In this document: positions 25,436 to 35,800 of the stretch, piece after piece
How positions within the stretch are numbered: the first letter of the stretch is position 1
Layout of the letters: every line of letters begins with the position of its first letter
Assembly (NCBI GenBank): GCA_005518185.1
Contig: RKSN01000003.1
Location: 682,001 to 746,000, forward strand
DNA length: 64,000 nt
Direction: 5' to 3'
Source: Chakrabartia godavariana
Lineage (GTDB): Bacteria; Pseudomonadota; Alphaproteobacteria; Sphingomonadales; Sphingomonadaceae
Notes under the pieces: generated by a model
The model's database searches: none
What the model was told of the DNA's origin: nothing
The model's input: the letters and a program-made list of their open reading frames with translations, nothing else
Program-made: the position numbers and the translations under genes

Positions 25436-25992
25436 CCGCTTTCGGCAGAGATCATGCAGTAGAGCATGGCAATCGACAGCAGCGTGTTGGTGCGGCTGAA
25501 CATCATCGCCGTGGTCGCGGCCTTCGCCTTGGTCGCGTCATCGGCTTCGACGATGCCAAGCGCCTTCTTCTGGTTCGGCCAGATGATGAACCAGACGTTG
25601 AACGCCATGATCACTGCCAGCCACATGCCGATCCCGATCGTGCGATAGGGCGACTGGAGCGTGAAGGCCTGATGCGCATAGCCGGCCTGAATGGCGACGA
25701 CGAGGCCGGTTGCGACCGTGGCCGCAGCGCCCCAGCGGAACCAGAACAGAGCGGCCGGTGCGATGTGCTTCGACACGGCCGGCTTCAGCTCAGCCGGGAT
25801 TTTCGGCATGGTCGGAATCTGGGTGAAGTTGAAATAATAAAGGTGGCCGATCCACATGATCCCGCAGATCACGTGCGCCCAGCGCCACAGAAAGTTCGCG
25901 TCGACGACGCCCTGCACGCCGAACAGCACGACGAGCAACAGCGCCATGCCAGCGGCCAGAACCGCATTCAGATTTCCAAAAAATTTCGCCAT
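25429..25992 (-). CDS. PuuD-like membrane domain protein without cytochrome c domain
   Basis: A 187-residue membrane protein resembling the N-terminal membrane domain of urate hydroxylase PuuD. About five hydrophobic helices are present, with conserved histidines and tryptophans in FLWRWAHVICGIMWIGHLYYF and KHIAPAALFWFRWG that could ligate haem. PuuD proper has a C-terminal cytochrome c domain with CxxCH; this protein ends at ISAESGY without one and contains no CxxCH. It therefore represents the membrane domain alone and may have another electron partner. No purine catabolism genes flank it. It is divergent to COQ9 (about 100 bp apart). Confidence 0.72.
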   Translation of the reverse strand: MAKFFGNLNAVLAAGMALLLVVLFGVQGVVDANFLWRWAHVICGIMWIGHLYYFNFTQIPTMPKIPAELKPAVSKHIAPAALFWFRWGAAATVATGLVVAIQAGYAHQAFTLQSPYRTIGIGMWLAVIMAFNVWFIIWPNQKKALGIVEADDATKAKAATTAMMFSRTNTLLSIAMLYCMISAESGY

Positions 25993-26092
25993 TTGTGACG
26001 ACTCCCCCGATTGTTGAAGCTTTGATTGACGTGACGAACCTAACATCCCATCTAGCCGCTGTCACCTTTGGTTGCAGCGAAAGGCCTGTCTC

Positions 26093-26755
26093 GTGTCCGC
26101 CGATTTCAATGACATGACCCTGGAGGAACTCCGCGTCGTCCTTGCGCGCGTGCTTCCGGCGGATGCGGCGTTCGACGGTTGGGGCATGACGGCGCTCACC
26201 GCCACGGCCGAACGGCTGGGGATCGATGCCGATGTGGCGAAGCTCGCCTTTCCTGATGGCGCGCTCCAGATGATCGACGCCTGGTTCGCCTCGGTCGATG
26301 CTGACATGCGCGCGGCCTGCCCGGCCGAGGTCCTCGCCGCGATGAAGATCCGGCAGCGGATTACGCATCTGGTTGAGACGCGGCTTGAGCTGCTGGCACC
26401 AAACCGCGAGGCGCTGCGCCGGGCGCAGGCGATCCTTGCCAACCCCTTGAACGCGAAGACGGCCACGCGCCTCGGCTGGCGCGCGGCGGATGCGATGTGG
26501 CGGTCGGCGGGCGATATCGCGACCGACTATAATCATTATACCAAGCGGGCCATCCTTGGGTCGGTTTATGCCGCAACGCTGATGGTCTTTGTCAATGACG
26601 ACAGCGAAGACTGGGCCGACACGCGGGCCTTCCTCGCCCGGCGGATCGACGGCATCATGCGCTTTGAAAAGACCAAGGCGAAGTGGACGGCGGGCGGCGA
26701 CCGGCATTTCAGCGTCGCACGCTTTCTCGGCCGCCTGCGCTATCCGGCGGTGTGA
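26093..26755 (+). CDS. COQ9 family ubiquinone biosynthesis protein
   Basis: A 220-residue COQ9-family protein. Mitochondrial COQ9 is a lipid-binding partner of COQ7 in ubiquinone synthesis, and alphaproteobacterial homologues are presumed to act likewise. The family pattern is seen in DAAFDGWGMTALTATAERLG, FPDGALQMIDAWFASVD, and RSAGDIATDYNHYTKRAILGSVYAATLMVFVND. The start GTG 26093 has AAAGG upstream; ATG 26114 is an alternative. It is followed by feoA after about 70 bp. No other ubi genes are in the window. Confidence 0.88.
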   Translation: MSADFNDMTLEELRVVLARVLPADAAFDGWGMTALTATAERLGIDADVAKLAFPDGALQMIDAWFASVDADMRAACPAEVLAAMKIRQRITHLVETRLELLAPNREALRRAQAILANPLNAKTATRLGWRAADAMWRSAGDIATDYNHYTKRAILGSVYAATLMVFVNDDSEDWADTRAFLARRIDGIMRFEKTKAKWTAGGDRHFSVARFLGRLRYPAV

Positions 26756-26779
26756 TCCCTCTGGCCTTTCCTTTCAGAA

Positions 26780-26796
26780 ATTGATAATCAATTGCA
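26780..26796. promoter_or_regulatory. Fur-box-like palindrome before feoAB
   Basis: ATTGAT-A-ATCAAT is a perfect 13-bp palindrome at 26780-26792. The overlapping TGATAAT half at 26782-26788 matches one arm of the 7-1-7 Fur consensus, with the second arm partly conserved. It lies 28 bases before the feoA start, where an iron-responsive repressor would be expected. Fur or a related regulator is inferred. Confidence 0.5.
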
Positions 26797-26824
26797 ATTG
26801 CGTTTCGATGGTACTGGATCTGGA

Positions 26825-27064
26825 GTGCAGCTCGACAAATTGCCGTTGAATCAGGTCGCGCAGATTGCCGACATTGACTGGGCCTCTCTGGGGGAGACGG
26901 AGGGGCATCGCCTGCGCTGTCTCGGCTTTGAACCCGGGGCCGAGGTTGAGCCGCTGCATCGCGGCTGGTTCCTGTTCCGCGATCCGCTGGCGGTCCGCGT
27001 CGGCCGCATGACGGTGGCCGTCCGCGCCGCGCACGCCGCCGCGATCAAAGTCATCCCCGCGTGA
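26825..27064 (+). CDS. feoA: Ferrous iron transport protein A
   Basis: FeoA is a small SH3-like cytoplasmic protein needed for FeoB function. The 79-residue product has LDKLPLNQVAQIADIDW, HRLRCLGFEPGAEVEPLHR and the final DPLAVRVGRMTVAVR of the family. The GTG at 26825 is preceded by GGATCTGGA; an in-frame TTG at 26792 is a longer alternative. It overlaps feoB as GTGA, so the two are translationally coupled. A Fur-like palindrome lies upstream. Confidence 0.85.
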   Translation: MQLDKLPLNQVAQIADIDWASLGETEGHRLRCLGFEPGAEVEPLHRGWFLFRDPLAVRVGRMTVAVRAAHAAAIKVIPA

Positions 27065-28914
27065 CCACGCTCCCCCTTGTTGCGCTGGCGGGCAACCCCA
27101 ATGCCGGCAAAAGCGCGCTGTTCAACGCGCTGACCGGCGCGCGGCAGAAGACGGGCAATTATCCCGGTGTCACCGTGGAACGCCATGCCGGGCGCTTCCT
27201 CCTCGACGATGGTCGCCCGGTCGAGGTGGTCGATCTCCCCGGTACCTACAGCCTGAAGCCCGCAAGCCCTGATGAGGCTGTCACGCGTGATGTCATCCTC
27301 GGACGACAGGCAGGCGAACGGCGGCCCGACGCGCTGGTCGTCGTGGTCGATGCAGGCAATCTCGAAAACCATCTGCGCTTTGCCATTGAACTGATCGCGC
27401 TTGGCCTGCCGACCGTGGTTGCACTCAACATGGTCGACCTCGCGGAACGCGACGGCCTGACGCTCGACGCTGACCGGCTGTCGGCCGAACTGGGCGTGCC
27501 CGTTGTCCCCACTGTCGCCGTGCGGCGGCGCGGGCTCGACGCGCTGCGCATCGCGCTCGCCGACGCTGTGCAGCAGGTCAAACCGAAGCTGGACGACGTT
27601 CCGGTGATCGACCCGGGCACGCTGCGCGCGCGGGCTCAGTCGGCGGCGCAGGCGGCGATCCTTTCGGAAACCAGCGGCCGCCAGATCACGCGGGCGATCG
27701 ACTCGGTCGTGCTGCATCCGGTCGTCGGGCCGATCCTGCTGTTCGCCACGCTCTTTGCGATGTTCCAGCTCGTCTATTCCGCGGCCGAAGCGCCCGTCGA
27801 CCTGATCGAAGGCTGGATCGGGATGCTGTCGGACTATGTCCGCGCGGCCATGCCCGACACGCTGCTGCGCTCGGCGCTGATCGACGGCGTCATTGCAGGC
27901 GTCGGCGCCGTCGTCGTCTTCCTGCCGCAGATCCTCGTGCTCTTCGCCTTCATCCTCGTGCTCGAAATGTCGGGCTATATGGTTCGTGCGGCGTTCATCA
28001 TGGACCGGCTGATGGCGGGCGTTGGCCTGTCGGGCCGGGCGTTCATTCCGCTCCTGTCTTCCTTTGCCTGCGCGGTCCCCGGCATCATGGCGACGCGCAC
28101 CATTGAAGACCCGCGCGACCGGCTGACCACGATCCTCATTGCCCCGCTGATGACCTGTTCGGCGCGGCTGCCGGTCTATGCCGTCATCATCGGTGCATTC
28201 ATCCCGGAAAAGACGGTCGGGCCGGGGCTTGGTCTGCAGGGGCTGGTCCTGTTCGGCCTGTATGTGGCGGGGATTGCGGGGGCGATGATCGCCGCCTTCC
28301 TCATCCGCAAGACCATCGTGCAGGGCACCAGCCTCGGCTTCATGATGGAAATGCCGCGCTATCAGATGCCCAATCTGAAGGACGTGGCGCTCGGCCTGTG
28401 GCAGCGCGCAGTCGCCTTCCTCCGCCGCGCCGGGACGATCATCGCCGCGACCACGATTGTTCTCTGGGCCTTGCTGAGCTTTCCGCAGGCGCCTGCCGGG
28501 TCGGCCAGGAGCCAGATCGACCATTCAATCGCGGGCCGCATCGCGAGCGGGCTGGAGCCCATCGTCGCGCCCATCGGGTTCAACCGCGACATGGCGCTGG
28601 CGCTGATCCCGGCGATGGCGGCCCGCGAAGTCGCCGTCTCCGCGCTGGCGACGACCTATGCCATCGACGCCAAGGACGAGGCTGCCAGCCAGCAGACGCT
28701 GCGTGAAAAGCTGCGGGCGGGATGGACGATCCCCATGGCGCTCGCCTTCCTCGCCTGGTTCGTCTTTGCCCCCCAGTGCATTTCGACGATTGCCGTCGTG
28801 CGGCGCGAGACCAATGGATGGAAATGGCCTGCGATCATGGTCGGCTATCTGTTCGCGCTGGCATATGTCGCGGCAGGCGCTACATACTGGCTCTCATCAC
28901 TCTTGGGTCTCTGA
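27061..28914 (+). CDS. feoB: Ferrous iron transporter FeoB
   Basis: FeoB is an inner-membrane Fe(II) transporter with an N-terminal GTPase domain. The 617-residue product shows G1 GNPNAGKSA at about residues 11-19, the [11 protein letters not shown] switch region, G3 DLPGTYSL and G4 NMVD. The membrane part has two gate-type repeats with [18 protein letters not shown] near residue 345 and [16 protein letters not shown]. It is shorter than the E. coli protein (773) and lacks the long C-terminal tail. ssb follows after 10 bp. Confidence 0.96.
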   Translation: MTTLPLVALAGNPNAGKSALFNALTGARQKTGNYPGVTVERHAGRFLLDDGRPVEVVDLPGTYSLKPASPDEAVTRDVILGRQAGERRPDALVVVVDAGNLENHLRFAIELIALGLPTVVALNMVDLAERDGLTLDADRLSAELGVPVVPTVAVRRRGLDALRIALADAVQQVKPKLDDVPVIDPGTLRARAQSAAQAAILSETSGRQITRAIDSVVLHPVVGPILLFATLFAMFQLVYSAAEAPVDLIEGWIGMLSDYVRAAMPDTLLRSALIDGVIAGVGAVVVFLPQILVLFAFILVLEMSGYMVRAAFIMDRLMAGVGLSGRAFIPLLSSFACAVPGIMATRTIEDPRDRLTTILIAPLMTCSARLPVYAVIIGAFIPEKTVGPGLGLQGLVLFGLYVAGIAGAMIAAFLIRKTIVQGTSLGFMMEMPRYQMPNLKDVALGLWQRAVAFLRRAGTIIAATTIVLWALLSFPQAPAGSARSQIDHSIAGRIASGLEPIVAPIGFNRDMALALIPAMAAREVAVSALATTYAIDAKDEAASQQTLREKLRAGWTIPMALAFLAWFVFAPQCISTIAVVRRETNGWKWPAIMVGYLFALAYVAAGATYWLSSLLGL

Positions 28915-28924
28915 AGGAAAGAAT

Positions 28925-29449
28925 ATGGCGGGCAGCGTCAACAAGGTCATTCTGGTCGGCAATCTGGGCAAGGACCCGGAAGCACGGTCCATGAACAATG
29001 GCGGGGAAGTGGTCAGCTTCACGCTGGCAACCTCGGAAACGTGGAATGACCGTGACGGGAACCGTCAGGAAAAGACCGAGTGGCACAATGTCGTGATCTT
29101 CAACGAGAATCTCGGCAAGGTTGCGAAGAACTATCTGCGCAAGGGGCAGAAGGCCTATATCGAAGGCCAGCTGCAGACCCGCAAATGGACCGACCAGAAC
29201 GGCAATGACCGTTACACGACCGAAATCGTGCTGCAGCGCTTCCGCGGCGAACTCGTCCTGCTTTCGGGTCGTGAGAGCGGCGGTGGCAGCGGTGGCGGTT
29301 CGGGCGGCGGAGACTGGGGCCGCGATCGTCCGGCAAGCGGCAATGCCGGTGGCGGCTTCGGCGGTGGTGCCGCATCGGGCGGCGGCTTTGGCGGCTCCGG
29401 CGCGCCCAACCCGTTCGACAGCGATCTGGACGACGACGTCCCGTTTTGA
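28925..29449 (+). CDS. ssb: Single-stranded DNA-binding protein
   Basis: SSB coats single-stranded DNA in replication, repair and recombination. The 174-residue product has an OB fold (about residues 4-115) starting [18 protein letters not shown] and including [14 protein letters not shown] Gly-rich linker (about 118-160) follows, and the acidic partner-binding tip DLDDDVPF is at the end, matching the conserved C-terminus. It is tandem with feoB. An inverted-repeat element separates it from the convergent yhhQ gene. Confidence 0.97.
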   Translation: MAGSVNKVILVGNLGKDPEARSMNNGGEVVSFTLATSETWNDRDGNRQEKTEWHNVVIFNENLGKVAKNYLRKGQKAYIEGQLQTRKWTDQNGNDRYTTEIVLQRFRGELVLLSGRESGGGSGGGSGGGDWGRDRPASGNAGGGFGGGAASGGGFGGSGAPNPFDSDLDDDVPF

Positions 29450-29478
29450 TCGGGGCGTCAGACGGGGAGAATAGTTTC

Positions 29479-29565
29479 CGCTCGCCCTGAGCTTGTCGAA
29501 GGGCTGTTCTTCTCCGTTCGCCACATAACCAAAGAACAGGGCTTCGACAGGCTCAGCCCGAACGG
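29479..29565. repeat. Intergenic inverted-repeat element after ssb
   Basis: Arms of about 34 bp with core CCTGAGCTTGTCGAAGG and its near inverse (CTTCGACAGGCTCAG) enclose about 19 bases. It sits between the convergent ssb and yhhQ genes. The same core recurs inside priA. Bidirectional terminator function is possible. Confidence 0.82.
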
Positions 29566-29583
29566 GTTGGAGTAGGCCGCTGT

Positions 29584-30297
29584 TTATGCCCGCGTCTTGA
29601 ACGGCGTAAAGTCGGTGCCCTCGTCAAACAGGTCGACGCCCTCGTGGCGCTTGAGCGTGTTGACGACGACATAGGTCACAGGCGTCAGCACCGCTTCCCA
29701 TGTCACCTTGAGCAGCCAGTTGGTGACCATCACGGTCAGCACCTGCTGCGTCTCCCACACACCCCAGAAGGCGAGCGGATAGAAGATCAGGCTGTCCACG
29801 CCCTGCCCGAACACCGTCGAGCCGATGGTCCGGCTCCACAGATGTTTGCCCTGCGTCCAGATTTTCATCCGCGCGAGCACGTAGGAATTGACGAACTCGC
29901 CCGCCCAGAAGGCGACGATCGACGCAAGGACGATGCGCGGCACCTGCCCGAAGACGCTTTCATAGGCGGCCTGTCCGGTCCAGCCGGGCGCTGGCGGCAG
30001 CGAAACGACGACCCAGCTCATGAACGCCATGAACAGCAGCGCGGAAAAGCCGACCCAGATGCACCGGCGCGCCCGGGCATAGCCATAGACCTCGGTCAGC
30101 ACGTCGCCGATGACATAGCCCAGCGGGAAGAAGAGGATGCCCGCGCCAAATTCCCATCCGCCAAGCGTCGCGACCTTGGCCGCGCCGATGACGTTGGACA
30201 GCAGCAGGATGGCCACAAAGGCCGCCATCACGACATCAAAGCTGCGGAACTGGTGGACGGTCTCCGCCTTGACGGCGCGCGGATGCTGATCGGTCAT
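29584..30297 (-). CDS. Queuosine precursor transporter, YhhQ family
   Basis: A 237-residue inner-membrane protein of the YhhQ (COG1738) family, which imports the queuosine precursors preQ0/preQ1 in E. coli. Several hydrophobic helices and the family features FEFG-like GWEFGAGILFFPLGYVIGDVLTEVYGYARARRCIWVGF, WAGEFVNSYVLARMKI and STVFGQGVDSLIFYPLAF are present. Its start overlaps the glycosyltransferase stop (ATGA), so the two are transcribed together, though no functional link is evident. It is convergent with ssb. Confidence 0.92.
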   Translation of the reverse strand: MTDQHPRAVKAETVHQFRSFDVVMAAFVAILLLSNVIGAAKVATLGGWEFGAGILFFPLGYVIGDVLTEVYGYARARRCIWVGFSALLFMAFMSWVVVSLPPAPGWTGQAAYESVFGQVPRIVLASIVAFWAGEFVNSYVLARMKIWTQGKHLWSRTIGSTVFGQGVDSLIFYPLAFWGVWETQQVLTVMVTNWLLKVTWEAVLTPVTYVVVNTLKRHEGVDLFDEGTDFTPFKTRA

Positions 30298-31829
30298 GGG
30301 GTGACCTTAACCGGCGGTGCCGGTTTGGCAACCTGAACGCAGGTGAGCGTCCCGACCCAGCGTGCGTGATCATGGCGGCATTGCCAGCCGGCCCATGCCC
30401 GTGGATTGGGGGGCTGGGTGCGTGCGGCGGCATTGCGGGCGCGGTTGTAGATCCAGATGACCGCGTCGCCCGCTTGGCCGCTGCCCGCATCGCGCAGGCG
30501 GAGATTGGGGTTGTCGCCGGGCGAAAGGACCATTGCCCGTGTCGGCACGGACGCCCCCTCGCGCGCGATGAAGAAGCCGCCGAGCTTGGCAAGCGACCCC
30601 GGGTCGAGGATGTGCGAGGCGGGATGATCCCATGCGAAGAGGAGCCGCCTGGCCCCATGCGCCCGCGCAAAGTCGCTTGCCTGTTCAAAGCTGTAGAGGC
30701 TGCGCGCCTCCAGCCGCGCGCGCAGCGCGTGCGGCGCCAGAAACTGCGCCGCAAAGGCGGCGATCAGCAGGGCAGGGCCGAGGCGCGCCCGCTGCGCGTG
30801 GCTGACCGCCAGCACAAGACCCAGCAGGATCGACGGCACGACCGGCACCAGATAGCGTTCGGTCATGGCCGGGCGGAAGACGCCGATCCCCAGCGTGATG
30901 ACAAGCGCCGCAACGCCGCACAATACCGTCATACGCAGTGCCTTTTCCGCCGCCGTATCGCGTGCCGGGGGCACGGTCCCGCGTGACGCCAGACGCGGGA
31001 TAAGGAGCGCGGCCGCCACGAGTGCAAGGGAGACCCAGCCCGGTTGCCCAAGCACATAGCGCACATGGCTGGCGGCCAGTTGCAGCGTCATCGGTTCATA
31101 CCAGGCAATATCGGGTCGCGCATAATCGGCGAGGCGCGGCAGATGGATGACCAGCCAGCCAAAGGCGGGCAGAAAGGCCAGAGCGGCGGGCCAGCAGCGC
31201 AAGGCATCGCCACGGTGCCGTCCCACAAAAGCCAGCCCTTGCAGACCCGCCAGCGGCAGCGCGAAATAATGCGTCAGGATCGCGAGACTGGCGCATGTCG
31301 CCCAGATGCTCGCGCGCGACCGGGAAGGCGATGCCATCAGCCGCCCAAACGCGATGGCCTGCGCGACCGACAGCAGGAGCAGCAGTCCATAGCCGCGTGC
31401 ATCGAGCGAGATGTCGATGCCCGGGCCCCAGAGGATCAGCAGGCCTCCCCAGACCAGCGCCGCCGCGCGCGACAGCCCGGGCGCGCGCCAGACGAGCGGG
31501 AGGAGGGCTGCCCCGATAACAAAGCCGAGGCTCGGCAGCCGCAAGGCAGTGTCAGACAGGCCCGCCACCGCCGTCCAGACATGCATCAGCGCGTAATAAA
31601 GCGGCGGGTTCACATCGAGCCACGCCTCACGCCAGAAGCTTGCCGAATCCGGCTGGCTGGCGATCATGCCCGTCCACGTCTCATCGACCCAGAGCGGCAG
31701 GCCCCGCCCGGCCCAGAGCCGGATCGCTAGCCCAAGGGCCCAAGCGCCCGCGACCAGCACCGCGATCAGGCGAAGGCCGTCCTCTCCCCGGTCGGTGTCC
31801 CGCTGCTCAATGGTCCGGCGCTGTCCCAT
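30294..31829 (-). CDS. GT-C family membrane glycosyltransferase
   Basis: A 511-residue polytopic membrane protein of the GT-C type (ArnT/PMT-like), which transfers sugars from lipid-linked donors on the periplasmic side. The first periplasmic loop carries an acidic pair (PLWVDETWTGMI, about residues 46-57), the expected catalytic site. About 10-12 hydrophobic helices follow, then a soluble C-terminal part (about 400-511). Substrate and acceptor are unknown. It overlaps yhhQ by 4 bp and is convergent with tRNA-Arg. Confidence 0.78.
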   Translation of the reverse strand: MGQRRTIEQRDTDRGEDGLRLIAVLVAGAWALGLAIRLWAGRGLPLWVDETWTGMIASQPDSASFWREAWLDVNPPLYYALMHVWTAVAGLSDTALRLPSLGFVIGAALLPLVWRAPGLSRAAALVWGGLLILWGPGIDISLDARGYGLLLLLSVAQAIAFGRLMASPSRSRASIWATCASLAILTHYFALPLAGLQGLAFVGRHRGDALRCWPAALAFLPAFGWLVIHLPRLADYARPDIAWYEPMTLQLAASHVRYVLGQPGWVSLALVAAALLIPRLASRGTVPPARDTAAEKALRMTVLCGVAALVITLGIGVFRPAMTERYLVPVVPSILLGLVLAVSHAQRARLGPALLIAAFAAQFLAPHALRARLEARSLYSFEQASDFARAHGARRLLFAWDHPASHILDPGSLAKLGGFFIAREGASVPTRAMVLSPGDNPNLRLRDAGSGQAGDAVIWIYNRARNAAARTQPPNPRAWAGWQCRHDHARWVGTLTCVQVAKPAPPVKVTP

Positions 31830-31913
31830 GCGCCGTCAGTGGCGGCATTTGCGCGCGCTGTCACCAGCGGAGGTTCCGCTGCGCGCAAAACCCCTCTATG
31901 AAGCGCCCATCGC

Positions 31914-31990
31914 GCGCCCGTAGCTCAGTTGGATAGAGCACGAGCCTTCTAAGCTTGGGGCCGCAGGTTCGAATCCTGCCGGGCGCGCCA
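31914..31990 (+). tRNA. tRNA-Arg (TCT anticodon)
   Basis: A full cloverleaf is seen. Acceptor GCGCCCG pairs with CGGGCGC, the D-arm is GCTCAGTTGGATAGAGC, and the anticodon stem CGAGC/GCTTG encloses CTTCTAA with anticodon TCT. The T-arm is GCAGGTTCGAATCCTGC. Discriminator G and encoded CCA are present. Confidence 0.97.
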
Positions 31991-32025
31991 TTTCATACGT
32001 GTAGGCACGCGCATCGTGTCCTCTT

Positions 32026-32667
32026 TCAGCCCTTGGGCGAGACCGTTGCGGTTGCGACGTTGCCGGGCGCGAGGAACACCTTTGTCACGATCTGCATGAT
32101 GAGGTCGTCCCAGGCCTGCGGGTCGATCGGTTGTGGCGCCACGTCGTCGACGATCTTGCCCATCGTATAGGCCTGGATGAAAACCGCCGCTGCGTCGGGA
32201 TCAAAATATGTGTTGAACCAGCCGCGTTCCTGACAGGTGCGAAAGAGATAGGCATAGGTGGCGGTCAGGCGCGCCTGCTCCTTGGACATTTTCTCAAGGA
32301 GGCGCGGATGGCCTTCGGTCTGTGCGAGCAGCCGGGCACGCCGAAACCGGACGGACCGCATCCCGGCGCTCTGCGTGACCCGCGTGACGGTCGCCAGCCC
32401 GGTCAGCAGCTCCTGCACATTGGTGGCCGAGTCCACGACCGAACGGATGATGGCGATATTCTCATCCACGCTTTTGACGAAAAGGCTCGCGGTTGCGGTC
32501 TCGACCAGGTCCGAGAAATCTTCGAAATGATGATAGAGCGAGCCTTTTGAAACACCGCTCCGTGACAGGACGGTATCGACCGCAATCGGGGCCGCGGGGT
32601 TTTCATCCATTAGCGCCAAAACGGTATCGAGCAGCTTCTGGCGCGTGGGGTGGGCTTTTCTGGTCAC
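32026..32667 (-). CDS. TetR family transcriptional regulator
   Basis: A 213-residue regulator. The N-terminal HTH (about residues 8-52, with VDTVLSRSGVSKGSLYHHFEDFSDLV) is typical TetR; the C-terminal helical domain is divergent and would bind an unknown ligand or respond to protein partners. It faces the autotransporter gene, 155 bp away, and the shared control region contains two overlapping TAGAC-N5-GTCTA inverted repeats, the expected type of TetR operator. It therefore probably regulates itself and the autotransporter. Confidence 0.9.
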   Translation of the reverse strand: MTRKAHPTRQKLLDTVLALMDENPAAPIAVDTVLSRSGVSKGSLYHHFEDFSDLVETATASLFVKSVDENIAIIRSVVDSATNVQELLTGLATVTRVTQSAGMRSVRFRRARLLAQTEGHPRLLEKMSKEQARLTATYAYLFRTCQERGWFNTYFDPDAAAVFIQAYTMGKIVDDVAPQPIDPQAWDDLIMQIVTKVFLAPGNVATATVSPKG

Positions 32668-32759
32668 AATGATCCGATGTCTTACGCCAACAGCGCGAAT
32701 TCGAGAACAACCCGTGCCGATGTGGCCCGTGTTTCAATTGCATGGAGCGTAACCGGGAT

Positions 32760-32787
32760 TAGACGGACAGTCTAGACCAGCAGTCTA
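32760..32787. promoter_or_regulatory. Double TetR-type operator upstream of the autotransporter
   Basis: Two inverted repeats TAGAC-N5-GTCTA at 32760-32774 and 32773-32787 share two central bases, so their centres are 13 bp apart. They lie 36-63 bases upstream of the autotransporter start, within the divergent promoter region. Two dimers could bind on nearby faces of the helix. Confidence 0.75.
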
Positions 32788-32822
32788 TTTTACCGCTGCT
32801 GCCATATTTCCCGGGGGCCAAA

Positions 32823-35800
32823 ATGCTGAACATCCTTGCAACCGCGCGCCGAATCCTGCGCGCCACTGCGCGTCTTGCCGGACAGGGGCGGCGCCATGTC
32901 GGGACAGCAGCGTTGGTCGCGCTCGGGCTGGGCGCTACGCCCGCGCTCGCGGTCACCTCGACGGTCAGCGTCACCTTCTCCAACGGGTTCATTGGCGAAT
33001 ACGCGAATGGCGCGCAGCAGCCGCTGCATTCCGTCCTGTTCGGCACGCTCAACATCGGGTCGGTTACGATCTCGCAGACGACGGACAATGGGCAGTTTGG
33101 CGGCAGCCAGGGCAATGACTATTCGGTCAACCTGACCGTAAACTACACCAACGGTACCTCCGTCACATGTGCCGCGGCGGTCAACTGGCTGGACAAGTCA
33201 TCGGGCAATTTCGTCGAAGGCATCGGCTTCACGACGAGCAGCTGCAACGATGGCTACACGCTGTCGGCCAGCCGCAGCAAAACCTATCTGCTGCGCACCT
33301 CGGCCAGCACGCGCGTCTATCAGGCGACCGCTGTCGGTGTGCAAGCGACCTATTTGACCGCCGGCGGCAGCAGCCCGGTTTCCGGCAGCTCCGACACGCG
33401 CGGCGCACTTGGCGCGCTGAACGCCGAACTGGGCACCGTGCCGGCCGTCATCACCGGGCCCAGCGGCGGCGCTGGCGCTGCAAGCTCGCAGATCTCGGTC
33501 AATGAAAATCAGACGGCCGTCACGCAGCTGACGGCGAGCGAACCCGTCACCTGGTCGATCACCGGCGGGACGGACGCAGGGGCATTCAGCATCGCGGCCG
33601 ACGGGACGATCACGTTCAACGTCGCGCCCAATTACGAAGTGCCGACCGATTCCAACACGAACAATTCCTATGTCCTGATCGTTTCCGCGCGCGACAGCAA
33701 TGGCAACGTCACCACCCAGACCGTCACCGTCTTTGTCCTCGACGTCGCGGAAGGCGGCGCCGACACGACGCCCCCCACCATCACCGGACCGAGCGGGAAC
33801 CCGGGTGATGCGGTGTCCGAAATCTCGGTGAACGAAAATCAGACGGGCGTGACGCAGATGACGGCCAGCGAAGCGGTCACCTGGTCGATCACCGGGGGCG
33901 CCGATGCGGGCAAGTTCACGATCTCCGCAAATGGGACGATCACCTTCAACACGGCGCCCGATTTCGAGGTGCCGACCGACGCCAATACAGACAACAACTA
34001 TATCCTAGTCGTGACGGCGACCGACGCGGCGGGCAACACCAGCACGCAGACCGTGACGGTGCACGTCCTTAACCTCAACGACACGCCCCCGGCCATCACC
34101 GGCCCGAGCGGCGGCGCCGGGGCTGCGGCCTCGGCCATTACGGTCAATGAGAACCAGACCGCTGTGACCCAAGTCACTGCGCCCGTCCCCGTCACCTGGG
34201 CGATCACCGGCGGGAATGATGACGGCAAGTTCACCATCGCGCCTGACGGCACAATCACCTTCATCGCGCCCCCCGATTTTGAAGCGCCGACCGATATCGG
34301 AACCAACAACACCTATGTGCTGACCATCATGGCCACCGATGCCAATGGCAACACGTCTACTCAGACCATTACGGTGACCGTTGCCAACCTTGACGATACG
34401 CCGCCTGCGATTGCCGGCCCGAGCGGCCCCGCCGGTGCGACCGCTTCTGCGCTTTCCGTCAATGAAAACCAGACCGCCGTTACGAAGCTGACGGCGACCG
34501 AACCCGTCACCTGGGCGATCACCGGCGGTGATGATGCAGGCAAGTTCCAGATTGCGCCCGATGGCACGATCACCTTTGTCGCGGCGCCTGACTTTGAGGC
34601 GCCCGTCGATGTCGGGACCAACAACACCTACACGCTGATCGTCACCGCGACCGATGCCGCTGGCAACACCTCGGTCCAGACGATTACGGTCACCGTCCTG
34701 AACGTCGATGATACGGCACCGACCATCGTCGCCGGCGCTTCGTCCCTTGCGGTGTCGGTCAACGAAAACCAGACCGCGGTCACCAAGCTGACTGCCAATG
34801 AGCCGGTCACCTGGTCGATTACGGGCGGCGTCGATGCCGCGAAGTTCCAGATCGCGGGCGATGGGACGATCACCTTCGTCGCAGCCCCCGACTTTGAACG
34901 GCCGAGCGATGCCGACGCCAACAATGTCTATGTCCTCGTCGCCACCGCGACCGATGCCAATGGCAACACCTCGGTTGTCACCGTCAATGTGACGGTCCTT
35001 GATCTGGATGACACGCCGCCGCTGATCCAGGGGCCGAGCGGAAATCCGGGTGACGCAACCTCCGCCATCTCGGTCAATGAAAACCAGACGGCCGTCACGA
35101 AGGTGACTGCGAATGAGGCGGTCAGCTGGTCGATTTCGGGCGGCGCGGATGCGGCCAAGTTCCAGATCGCAGCCGACGGCACGATCACCTTCCGCAGCGC
35201 GCCGGACTTTGAACGTCCGACCGATGCCGATACCAACAATGTCTATGTCCTCACGGTCACGGCGACCGATGGCAGCGGCAATGTGTCGGTGCAGACCATC
35301 AGCGTGACCGTTCTGGACCTTGACGATACGGCACCGTTGATCCGTGGTCCCAGCGGCAACCCCGGCGATCTCGCCTCGGCGCTCTCGGTCAACGAGAACC
35401 AGACGGGTGTGACGCAGGTGACCGCCAATGAAACGGTGACCTGGTCGATTTCGGGCGGCACCGACGCGGCGAAATTCCAGATCGCCGCCGATGGGACGAT
35501 CACCTTCACCGCCGCGCCGGACTTTGAACGTCCGACCGACATCGACACGAACAACACCTATGTGCTGATCGTGACGGCGACGGATGCCGCCGGCAACCGG
35601 TCGTCGCAGACGGTCACGGTCACGGTGCTGAATGTCGACGACACCGCGCCGCTCATCACTGGCCCGAGTGGCGGTGCCGGTGCGTCGGCCTCTGCGCTGG
35701 CAATCAACGAAGGCCTGACGGCCGTGACGACGTTCACCGCGAACGAACCGGTCACCTGGGCGATCGTGGGTGGTGCCGATGCATCGGCCTTCTCCATCGA

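Noticed and set aside
26851-28524. A minus-strand frame of about 550 codons antisense to feoAB
   Set aside because: It is rich in Arg, Asp and His as expected for the complement of a GC-rich membrane protein gene, and has no recognisable domain. feoA and feoB are clear on the other strand.
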